Source: Kiritimatiellia bacterium | Lineage (GTDB): Bacteria; Verrucomicrobiota; Kiritimatiellia; RFP12; UBA1067 | Direction of reading: 5' to 3' | Assembly (NCBI GenBank): GCA_017411125.1 | Contig: JAFPNP010000299.1 | Span: 1 to 6,455 of the forward strand | Length of the DNA stretch: 6,455 nucleotides | Part shown: positions 1-4,655 of the stretch, in pieces | Layout: each line of letters opens with the position of its first letter | How positions within the stretch are numbered: position 1 is the stretch's first letter | The notes under the pieces: generated by a model | Seen by the model: only the letters and a program-made list of their open reading frames with translations | What the model was told of the DNA's origin: nothing | The model's database searches: none | Made by a program: the position numbers and the translations under genes

Positions 1-42
1 AAAACTTGCGGGGCCGCAACGCCTTGCAGCGAAACGGCCCCG
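1..42 (-). terminator. Second (distal) terminator hairpin downstream of the HU gene
   Basis: An inverted repeat CGGGGCCG (9-16) / CGGCCCCG (35-42) encloses an 18-base loop that itself holds a short CGC/GCG stem (20-22 with 29-31). Read on the minus strand, the stem is followed by CAAGTTTT, so a short U-tract would end the transcript at the window edge. It lies just beyond another hairpin, so the HU gene appears to have tandem terminators. The stem and tail are seen in the sequence; the terminator function is inferred. Confidence 0.55.
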
Positions 43-77
43 AAAACGCATTCCGGCACATTGCCGGCGTAAGCGTT
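43..77 (-). terminator. First terminator hairpin, overlapping the HU stop codon
   Basis: On the minus strand an AACGC (77-73) / GCGTT (49-45) outer stem surrounds an inner stem CCGGC/GCCGG (67-63 with 57-53) with a 5-base loop, and the structure runs straight into TTTT (46-43). It begins inside the TAA stop of the HU gene. The internal bulges make it imperfect, but the position and short U-tract fit an intrinsic terminator. Confidence 0.5.
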
Positions 78-381
78 ATTTCGCGAGGACAGCGTCCTTG
101 CAAGCCTTGGCGAGGCGGAACTTGACCACCTTCTTCGCCTTGATCTTGATCGTCTCGCCCGTCGCGGGATTGCGGCCGGTGCGGGCAGCCTGCTGCTTCT
201 TCACGAGCTTGCCGAGGCCAGGGAGCATATAGCCCTTCTCCTCCTGCTTGGCGCCCTTGACGGCGAGGTCAATGAGCTTGTCGTAAACAGCGACAGCCTG
301 CTTCTTCGTGATGCCGGCGGCCTCCGCAAGCGCAGCCATGATGCCGCTCTTCGTGGTCGGTACGATTTCTTTCTTTGCCAT
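76..381 (-). CDS. HU-family DNA-binding protein
   Basis: Encodes a 101-residue nucleoid-associated protein of the HU/IHF family, which binds as a dimer and bends DNA in the cytoplasm. The N-terminal half (about 5-45) forms the helical dimerisation part, including the typical stretch KSGIMAALAEAAGITKKQA. It is followed by the beta region PGLGKLVKKQQAARTGRNPATGE (read as two parts, 54-64 and 65-76). The RTGRNPATGE tip is the DNA-binding arm signature, and the C-terminus AKACKDAVLAK is the usual closing helix. Length is slightly above the usual ~90 residues because of a short N-terminal lead MAKKEIVPTT. The reading frame stays open upstream to 516, but ATG 381 is chosen because AAGGA lies 8 bases before it and the HU fold starts there. 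HU versus IHF subunit cannot be settled from sequence alone. It stands alone, divergent from the secreted protein gene at 599. Confidence 0.93.
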   Translation of the reverse strand: MAKKEIVPTTKSGIMAALAEAAGITKKQAVAVYDKLIDLAVKGAKQEEKGYMLPGLGKLVKKQQAARTGRNPATGETIKIKAKKVVKFRLAKACKDAVLAK

Positions 382-389
382 GTGGTGTT

Positions 390-394
390 TCCTT
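390..394 (-). promoter_or_regulatory. Ribosome binding site that sets the HU start
   Basis: AAGGA on the minus strand, 8 bases before ATG 381. It supports the 101-residue HU over the longer open frame that begins at 516, which has a non-HU leader. Confidence 0.75.
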
Positions 395-429
395 TTTATC
401 GCAAGACGAAGTGTCCCGCTACGCCGTAT

Positions 430-458
430 AGAATAGCGGTTTTTCCTTGGCTTTGCAA
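430..458 (-). promoter_or_regulatory. Probable sigma70-type promoter of the HU gene
   Basis: On the minus strand TTGCAA (458-453) and TATTCT (435-430) are separated by exactly 17 bases. Each hexamer matches the consensus at 4 of 6 positions. A start about 7 bases downstream would give a leader of roughly 40 bases carrying the AAGGA site. Function is inferred from spacing and position. Confidence 0.5.
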
Positions 459-540
459 GCACAAAATGCATTTCGCCCTTGTTTTTCGCAGTCTCGGCGG
501 CCGCATTGCCCGCCATGCGCTTGTTTTTGCGCTTTTGCTA

Positions 541-569
541 TTGCCTGCGACTGGAATTTCATGTACAAT
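541..569 (+). promoter_or_regulatory. Probable sigma70-type promoter of the secreted zinc-motif protein gene
   Basis: TTGCCT (541-546), a 17-base spacer and TACAAT (564-569, 5 of 6 consensus) stand 29 bases before ATG 599. The predicted leader of about 20 bases contains the strong ribosome binding site AAAGGAG (585-591). It is divergent from the HU promoter, with about 80 bases between the two -35 boxes. Confidence 0.55.
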
Positions 570-584
570 ATCAGCCGTCCACAC

Positions 585-591
585 AAAGGAG
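585..591 (+). promoter_or_regulatory. Ribosome binding site that sets the start at 599
   Basis: AAAGGAG, 7 bases before ATG 599. It is the best Shine-Dalgarno match in the window and fixes the start at the signal peptide, although the frame is open in-phase from 479. Confidence 0.8.
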
Positions 592-598
592 AAAACAG

Positions 599-1063
599 AT
601 GAAGAGATTGTTTTTCGCAATTGGCGCAGCCGTCGCGTGTACCGCTTCGGCCCAGTTGCTCCAGAACCTGACGCAGGCGATCTTGCAGCCAGAACCCGCG
701 CCCGCGCAGCCCGCCCAGGTCGTGCAGCAGCAACAGGTCGTGCAGCAGCAGGTGGTGCAGCCCGTGCAGCAGGTCACGACCACGACGGTCCAGCCCGCCG
801 TGCAGCAGGTCACGACGACCACGGTGCAACCCGTGCAGCAGATCACCACCACGACGGTTACCCCCGCCGCGCCGGTAGTCGTCGCCCCCGCGCCCACTAT
901 CGTGGTGCCCGCCGGGTTCCAGCAGTGCCCGCGCTGCGGCGGACGCGGCAAGGAAGAGCACGCGATGGGTTTCAAGCTCAAACGCTGCAAACTCTGCGAC
1001 GGCAAAGGTTATCTTCCTCCGCCGCCCCCGCCCGGACGCCACCGCCGCTACCGCAGATACTAG
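599..1063 (+). CDS. Secreted protein with Gln/Thr repeats and two DnaJ-type CxxCxGxG motifs
   Basis: Encodes 154 residues of a protein I do not recognise as a named family. Residues 1-18 look like a Sec signal peptide (MKR, a hydrophobic core, then TASA before Q19), so the product is probably exported. C14 within AVAC is only a poor lipobox. Residues 30-58 are rich in Pro, Ala, Gln and Val. Residues 54-87 hold three copies of a QP(A)VQQ(V/I)TTTTV unit. Residues 110-117 (CPRCGGRG) and 130-137 (CKLCDGKG) match the CxxCxGxG zinc-binding motif of DnaJ/Hsp40; DnaJ has four copies, here there are two, enough for one zinc site. The tail is PPPPPP then an Arg/Tyr-rich end (GRHRRYRRY). There is no J-domain. 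Promoter, strong RBS and terminator-like hairpin suggest a single-gene unit. The motifs and signal peptide are visible; zinc binding and an envelope role are inferred, and function is unknown. Confidence 0.85.
   Translation: MKRLFFAIGAAVACTASAQLLQNLTQAILQPEPAPAQPAQVVQQQQVVQQQVVQPVQQVTTTTVQPAVQQVTTTTVQPVQQITTTTVTPAAPVVVAPAPTIVVPAGFQQCPRCGGRGKEEHAMGFKLKRCKLCDGKGYLPPPPPPGRHRRYRRY
758..859 (+). repeat. Imperfect tandem repeat coding for QP(A)VQQ(V/I)TTTTV
   Basis: Three consecutive imperfect units of 33, 36 and 33 bases encode residues 54-64, 65-76 and 77-87 of the secreted protein. Synonymous differences between the Thr and Gln codons show the copies have diverged at DNA level while keeping the peptide. 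The preceding 39-base Gln/Val stretch (QVVQQQQVVQQQV) is simpler low-complexity sequence. Confidence 0.8.
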
Positions 1064-1073
1064 CAACTCTGCG

Positions 1074-1116
1074 AACGGCCGGACGGCGCATTTTGCAACC
1101 TTAGCCGCCGGCCGTT
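1074..1116 (+). terminator. GC-rich hairpin after the secreted protein gene
   Basis: AACGGCCGG (1074-1082) pairs perfectly with CCGGCCGTT (1108-1116). After a one-base bulge (A1083), CGGC (1084-1087) pairs with GCCG (1104-1107), leaving a 16-base loop. It starts 11 bases after the TAG stop. No clear U-tract follows on the plus strand, so efficiency as an intrinsic terminator is uncertain. Confidence 0.5.
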
Positions 1117-1157
1117 GAAATTAGGGCAGAAATGGTATTCCACCATCGAGGAATATT

Positions 1158-1166
1158 TGGTATACT
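1158..1166 (+). promoter_or_regulatory. Extended -10 promoter box before the HisI-like gene
   Basis: TGG-TATACT fits the TGnTATAAT extended -10 pattern, and the -35 region is poor (TTCCAC at 1138-1143). Only 9 bases separate the box from ATG 1176, so transcription would start at or within a few bases of the ATG. An alternative upstream pair, TTGAAA (1115-1120) and TATTCC (1136-1141) with a short 15-base spacer, would give a leader of about 28 bases. Confidence 0.5.
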
Positions 1167-1175
1167 ACTTGTCCC

Positions 1176-1640
1176 ATGGATAAACTGGAAGAGACAAACG
1201 AATTAAAGCTCGACTTCACGAAGCTTGAAAAAGTCGGAGCGCAGGTCGCGGCCGGACGTATTCCGGGCGCATCGCCGTGCGATCCTGGCGTAATTCCCGT
1301 GGCGGTGCAGAACGCCGACACGAAGGAGGTGATCCTCGTGGCGTACACTAACGAATACGCCATGAAGGAATCGTTCGCGAAGCGCAAGCTCATATTGTGG
1401 TCCACCAGCCGCAACAAATTGTGGTTCAAGGGCGAGACGAGCGGCGAGACGTTCGACCTTCTGGAGGCATATGTGAATTGCGAACAAAACTCGCTTCTTT
1501 ACATAGTGCGCCCGTGCCGCGGCGGCATCTGCCACACGAAGGACAAGTCCGGCGCTCCGCGCAACTGCTATTACCGCAGGATCGACTTCGACACGCTGAA
1601 ACTGTCGTTCGTGGATTCCACGGGCAAAGAAACCGTTTGA
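1176..1640 (+). CDS. HisI-like protein (phosphoribosyl-AMP cyclohydrolase family) with altered metal-site residues
   Basis: Encodes 154 residues of the HisI fold. In classical HisI this enzyme hydrolyses phosphoribosyl-AMP in histidine synthesis using Zn2+ and Mg2+. The family core is clear: IPVAVQNADTKEVILVAY (40-57), LWSTSRNKLWFKGETSG (74-90), GGICHTKD (116-123) and RNCYYRRI (129-136). The three zinc-type cysteines are present (C102, C119, C131). The usual DCDxD metal motif reads NCEQN (101-105), so all three conserved aspartates are replaced. An N-terminal stretch of about 30 residues precedes the domain. There is no HisE fusion and no other his gene nearby; secG begins 28 bases downstream. 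No Shine-Dalgarno sequence is correctly placed before ATG 1176; GAGGAA (1148-1153) is 22 bases away. Family membership is secure; cyclohydrolase activity is doubtful, so I give no gene symbol. Confidence 0.88.
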   Translation: MDKLEETNELKLDFTKLEKVGAQVAAGRIPGASPCDPGVIPVAVQNADTKEVILVAYTNEYAMKESFAKRKLILWSTSRNKLWFKGETSGETFDLLEAYVNCEQNSLLYIVRPCRGGICHTKDKSGAPRNCYYRRIDFDTLKLSFVDSTGKETV

Positions 1641-1668
1641 CAATAAAGAAAGGTAAAGGGAAATAGAA

Positions 1669-2202
1669 ATGTCCATTCTGATTGGATTCCTGTATGCTAT
1701 CGAAATCGTCGTGTGCATTCTGCTCGCATTGGCGGTAATGCTTCAAAAGCCGAAAGAAGGCGGACTCGGCGGCGCAATCGGCGGCGGCATGGGAGAGGCC
1801 GTGTTCGGCGCGGACGCAAGCAACGTCTTGATAAAGGTGACCGTCTGGCTTGGCGCGATATTCCTTGCCAATACGCTTCTGCTTGCCCGCCTTACGTCCA
1901 CCGGAGGCTCCCAGTCCGTAATCGACCTCTCTGCGAAGACCGAGCAGCAGCCGGCGCAGCCGCAACAGGCTGAACCGCCCGCAGCGCTTCCTCCGCTGGA
2001 ATCCACGAAGAATACGCCCCCGCCACCTGCGCCCGCTCCGGTTGCAAAGCCTGCACCCGCTCCGGTTGCAAAGCCTGCACCCGCTCCGGCGGCGAAGCCT
2101 GCTCCAGCTCCGACCGCGAAGCCCGCGCCAGCTCCAGCCGCGAAGCCTGCTCCAGCTCCGGCGGCAAAGCCCGCGCCAGCTCCAGCCGCACCCAAAAAAT
2201 GA
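1669..2202 (+). CDS. secG: Protein translocase subunit SecG with long Pro/Ala/Lys repeat tail
   Basis: Encodes 177 residues. The first ~75 are SecG, the small partner of SecYE in the inner-membrane protein-export channel. TM1 is about 3-24. It is followed by the conserved cytoplasmic loop LQKPKEGGLGGAIGGGMGEAVFG (read as 25-36 and 37-47), then TM2 at about 54-73. This part alone matches the usual short SecG. Residues 80-120 are Gln/Pro/Ala-rich, and residues 121-174 are six full and one partial PAPAPxAK-type units ending PKK. With the known SecG topology (both ends outside the cytoplasm) the tail would lie in the periplasm. AAAGGG (1655-1660) stands 8 bases before ATG 1669. The gene lies 28 bases after the HisI-like gene, and its TGA overlaps the next ATG. 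The role of the tail is unknown. Confidence 0.92.
   Translation: MSILIGFLYAIEIVVCILLALAVMLQKPKEGGLGGAIGGGMGEAVFGADASNVLIKVTVWLGAIFLANTLLLARLTSTGGSQSVIDLSAKTEQQPAQPQQAEPPAALPPLESTKNTPPPPAPAPVAKPAPAPVAKPAPAPAAKPAPAPTAKPAPAPAAKPAPAPAAKPAPAPAAPKK
2029..2190 (+). repeat. 24-base tandem repeat in secG (six full copies plus one partial)
   Basis: Units begin at 2029, 2053, 2077, 2101, 2125 and 2149, with an 18-base partial copy at 2173-2190. Each encodes APAPxAKP with x = V, V, A, T, A, A. The first two units differ only at their third base. Later ones vary mainly at third codon positions, so both recent duplication and older divergence are visible. Being a multiple of three, copy-number change would keep the frame. 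Confidence 0.9.
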
Positions 2203-2855
2203 CGGCGGAAGTCGGCAGACAGACGACCGGCGAAGAAATCGCGAACACGGTCATTCATGCAATCGGGTCGCACCTTGGTGCGGCCATGATTGCTTTATTG
2301 GCATGGCAGGCGGTCCATTCCGGCACGAACCTTGGCTGGAAGATAGTATCCGCCTGCATTTTCGGCACATGCGAAATACTGCTGTACTCCATTTCGAGCA
2401 CCTACCACGCCGTAACCGCGCCGCGGGCGAAGCACGTGCTGCACATAATGGACCACATGGCGATCTATTTTCTGATCGCCGGAACGTACACGCCTTTCTG
2501 CCTCGTCACCCTGCGTCCGAACCATCCTGTCCTTGCGTGGACGGTATTCGGAATCGAATGGGGCGCGACGCTCGCCGGCGTGTTCTTCAAGATACTGACC
2601 ACCGGCAGATTCCGCTTTTTGTCCACTGCCGCGTACATCTTGATGGGCTGGGTGGCGCTTGTGGCGATCGGGCCGCTCGTCCGCGAACTCAGCGGCCTTG
2701 GTATCATGTGGCTCGCGCTCGGCGGCGGGCTGTACACGCTTGGATGCGTGTTCTATCTGTGGCGCAAACTCCCGTGGCACCATCCCGTATGGCATCTTTT
2801 CGTGCTGGCGGGATCGATCTGCCATTTCTTCTGCATACTCTGGTATGTAATGTAG
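2199..2855 (+). CDS. Hemolysin III / PAQR-family integral membrane protein
   Basis: Encodes 218 residues with about seven hydrophobic segments, the size and pattern of the bacterial hemolysin III (YqfA/HlyIII) family, related to eukaryotic adiponectin/progestin receptors. The conserved polar residues of the PAQR superfamily are present: SxxxH (S66, H70), the Asp of IMDH (D85) and HxxxH (H195, H199), which in characterised members coordinate zinc and suggest hydrolase-like chemistry. The N-terminal GEEIANTVIHAIG and the central IYFLIAGTYTPF are also typical. The ATG shares four bases with the secG stop (ATGA at 2199-2202) and has no Shine-Dalgarno sequence of its own, so translation is probably coupled to secG. 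The family name comes from an old haemolysis assay; actual haemolytic activity should not be assumed. The substrate is unknown. Confidence 0.9.
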   Translation: MTAEVGRQTTGEEIANTVIHAIGSHLGAAMIALLAWQAVHSGTNLGWKIVSACIFGTCEILLYSISSTYHAVTAPRAKHVLHIMDHMAIYFLIAGTYTPFCLVTLRPNHPVLAWTVFGIEWGATLAGVFFKILTTGRFRFLSTAAYILMGWVALVAIGPLVRELSGLGIMWLALGGGLYTLGCVFYLWRKLPWHHPVWHLFVLAGSICHFFCILWYVM

Positions 2856-2859
2856 GCGG

Positions 2860-2893
2860 AAAAGCGAACGGCCGCGACGAAGCGCGGCCGTTC
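2860..2893. terminator. Perfect hairpin between convergent operons, probable bidirectional terminator
   Basis: GAACGGCCGCG (2866-2876), loop ACGAAG and CGCGGCCGTTC (2883-2893) form an 11-bp perfect stem with a 6-base loop. It lies 10 bases past the stop of the plus-strand PAQR gene and 35 bases past the stop of gatA on the other strand. On the minus strand the stem is followed by GCTTTT (a U-tract at 2863-2860), favouring termination of gatA. On the plus strand there is no U-tract, so the effect there is less sure. Confidence 0.75.
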
Positions 2894-2928
2894 CGGCGGG
2901 CGAGGAAACCCGCTTCCCCAACCGATTC

Positions 2929-4338
2929 CTACAACGCAGCCGCGTCCTCGAACGCCTTGCCGACGCGCAACAGCTTGTCCTCGCGGAAAGCGTCCGCGAT
3001 GAACTGGATTCCTACGGGCAAGTGCGCGGATGCGGTGAAACCCGCCGGCACCGACATCGAACAGTTGCCGGCAAGCGACCCCGGTATCGTGAAGAGGTCG
3101 TTGAGATACATCGTGAGCGGATCCTGCACCGCGCCTATCTTGAACGCCGGCGTTGGAGCCACGGGCGCGATGAGGGCGTCCACCCGTTTGAACACCTCTT
3201 CGAAGTCTCGGCGGATAAGCGTGCGTACCTTTAGGGCGCGTCCGTAATACGCATCGTAGTAGCCGCTAGAAAGCACGTATGTTCCCATGATGATGCGGCG
3301 CTTCACTTCGGGGCCGAAGCCCTCGGCGCGACTGCGGGCATAGAGGTTGAACACGTTGTCGCTGCGCTCCGACCGATGGCCGTAGCGGACGCCGTCGAAG
3401 CGGGCGAGGTTCGCGCTCGCCTCGGCGGGGGCGACGATGTAGTACACCGCCATTGCATACTCCGTATGCGGCAGGCTTACCTCCTCTATCTCCGCGCCCG
3501 CCGCCTCGCAAGTCTTCACGGCGGCATCCGTCACAGCCTTCACTTCCGGGTCTAGTCCGTCTATGAAATATTCCTTGGGAAGGCCGAGTTTCACGCCCTT
3601 CAGCGATGCGCCCTCCAGCGCCTTCGCATAGTCCGGCACGGGGACGTCCGGCGTCGTGCCGTCCATTTCGTCGTGCCCGGCGAGAGCCTGCAGCAGCAGC
3701 GCGGCGTCTGTGACGTTCTTCGTCATGGGGCCGACCTGGTCGAGCGAACTTGCGAACGCCGTGACGCCGTAGCGCGAGACGCGCCCATAGCTGGGCTTCA
3801 GACCGACGCAGTTGCAGAAACTGGCGGGCTGGCGGATGGAACCGCCAGTGTCCGTGCCGAGCGCCGCGATGGCGAGGTCACCGCCCACCGCCGCCGCGCT
3901 GCCGCCGGAACTGCCTCCCGGCACGCGCGACGTGTCGCATGGATTGACGGTGCGCCCAAGCGCTGAGTTCTCCGTGGACGACCCCATCGCGAACTCGTCC
4001 ATGTTCACGCGCCCGGCGCAGATGAAGTCCGCCGCCTTGACGTTGCGTATCACCGTGGCATCGTATGGGCTCACATATCCCTTCAGTATCTTCGAAGCGC
4101 ACGTACACGGCTGGCCGCGGACGTTGATAAGATCCTTGATCGCAAGCGGCACGCCCTTCGGATTCGCGCGCGCCGCCGCAAGGGCGCCTTCCTCGTCGAA
4201 CGTCAGGTACGCGCCGATTTCCCCGTTGCGGTCGCGTACCCGGTCGATGACCGCCTGCATGAGATCCACGGACGAGAAGTCGCCCTTCGCCAGCCCTTCG
4301 CGAGCCTGCGCAATGCCGAGTTTCCAGAGTTCGCTCAT
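2929..4338 (-). CDS. gatA: Asp-tRNA(Asn)/Glu-tRNA(Gln) amidotransferase subunit A
   Basis: Encodes the 469-residue amidase subunit of GatCAB, which releases ammonia from glutamine so that GatB can convert misacylated Asp-tRNA(Asn) or Glu-tRNA(Gln) to the amide form. The amidase-signature fold is complete. The catalytic Lys is K68 (AIKDL), the cis-Ser is S143 in GGSSGGSAAAV (141-151), and the nucleophile Ser is S167 in GTDTGGSIRQP (161-171). The 75- and 24-residue spacings match those of characterised GatA. Length is near the usual ~480. ATG 4338 overlaps the gatC stop by four bases, and GGAGG (4353-4349) lies 10 bases upstream inside gatC. No gatB is in the window, so the third subunit must be encoded elsewhere. 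A strong hairpin (2866-2893) follows. The pairing with gatC separates it from generic amidases. Confidence 0.96.
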   Translation of the reverse strand: MSELWKLGIAQAREGLAKGDFSSVDLMQAVIDRVRDRNGEIGAYLTFDEEGALAAARANPKGVPLAIKDLINVRGQPCTCASKILKGYVSPYDATVIRNVKAADFICAGRVNMDEFAMGSSTENSALGRTVNPCDTSRVPGGSSGGSAAAVGGDLAIAALGTDTGGSIRQPASFCNCVGLKPSYGRVSRYGVTAFASSLDQVGPMTKNVTDAALLLQALAGHDEMDGTTPDVPVPDYAKALEGASLKGVKLGLPKEYFIDGLDPEVKAVTDAAVKTCEAAGAEIEEVSLPHTEYAMAVYYIVAPAEASANLARFDGVRYGHRSERSDNVFNLYARSRAEGFGPEVKRRIIMGTYVLSSGYYDAYYGRALKVRTLIRRDFEEVFKRVDALIAPVAPTPAFKIGAVQDPLTMYLNDLFTIPGSLAGNCSMSVPAGFTASAHLPVGIQFIADAFREDKLLRVGKAFEDAAAL

Positions 4339-4634
4339 GATTCGGCCCCCTCCACGATTTTAGGCAGCAGGAATTCGTCGCCGGTGCGGCCGGGCGCGTT
4401 CGCAAGCGCCTCTTCGCGGTCCATCGACGGGCGCACCTCGTCTTCGCGCAGCGCGTTCACGATCGCGTGCCCGTGCAAAGTGGGCGGCACGCCGTCTACG
4501 TCAACGGAGGCGATTTTCTCTACATACTTGACGATACCCTCGAGCTGCGGCTGGAAGAGAGCCTTCTCCTCCTCCGTCAAATCCAGCCTCGCCAGCTCCG
4601 CCACGTAGGCCACGTCTATTTTGGATGAGTTCAT
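4335..4634 (-). CDS. gatC: Asp-tRNA(Asn)/Glu-tRNA(Gln) amidotransferase subunit C
   Basis: Encodes 99 residues, the usual GatC size. GatC wraps around the GatA-GatB interface and stabilises the complex. The N-terminus (about 4-40, VAYVAELARLDLTEEEKALF) is the typical GatC helix pair; the C-terminal half carries LREDEVRPS (62-70), where this family's LRxDxV motif lies, and ends in DEFLLPKIVE. The stop overlaps gatA by four bases. The gene begins 21 bases after the LptF/LptG-family stop. There is no Shine-Dalgarno sequence before ATG 4634; instead a TGG-TAGAAT promoter-like box ends 8 bases before it. It may therefore be read from its own nearly leaderless mRNA, from the upstream operon, or both. 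Confidence 0.94.
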   Translation of the reverse strand: MNSSKIDVAYVAELARLDLTEEEKALFQPQLEGIVKYVEKIASVDVDGVPPTLHGHAIVNALREDEVRPSMDREEALANAPGRTGDEFLLPKIVEGAES

Positions 4635-4642
4635 AACGCGTT

Positions 4643-4651
4643 ATTCTACCA
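4643..4651 (-). promoter_or_regulatory. Extended -10 promoter box immediately before gatC
   Basis: On the minus strand TGG-TAGAAT (4651-4643) matches the extended -10 pattern. TTCCCA (4672-4667, 4 of 6) lies 18 bases upstream, inside the last codons of the permease gene. Only 8 bases, the palindrome AACGCGTT (4642-4635), separate it from ATG 4634, so a transcript starting here would have almost no leader. Confidence 0.5.
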
Positions 4652-4655
4652 TAAA

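Noticed and set aside
382..516. N-terminal extension of the HU protein to an upstream ATG at 516
   Set aside because: The extra 45 residues do not look like HU, and the AAGGA site and promoter point to ATG 381.
479..598. Longer form of the secreted protein starting at 479
   Set aside because: It would bury the signal peptide inside the protein, and AAAGGAG at 585-591 clearly serves ATG 599. The upstream similarity is reported as a repeat instead.
571..1005. Minus-strand open frame rich in Cys and Val opposite the secreted protein gene
   Set aside because: It is the antisense reading of the Gln/Thr repeats; no RBS, and the plus strand has a signal peptide, RBS and promoter.
1637..1665. Perfect -35 hexamer TTGACA overlapping the HisI-like stop codon, as a secG promoter
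   Set aside because: No acceptable -10 box lies 16-18 bases downstream (GAAATA/AAATAG), and a start from there would fall inside secG. Probably chance.
2029..2190. CRISPR-like array suggested by the regular 24-base units
   Set aside because: The units are directly adjacent with no spacers and stay in frame with secG, so they are a coding repeat.
1743..2273. Minus-strand Gly/Ala repeat protein opposite secG
   Set aside because: It is the antisense of the Pro/Ala repeat; long open antisense frames are expected opposite such GC-rich repeats.
2042..3247. Plus-strand 401-residue frame covering the end of secG, the PAQR gene and part of gatA antisense
   Set aside because: It crosses three well-supported genes on both strands, has no family features and reads as Arg/His/Ser-rich shadow sequence.
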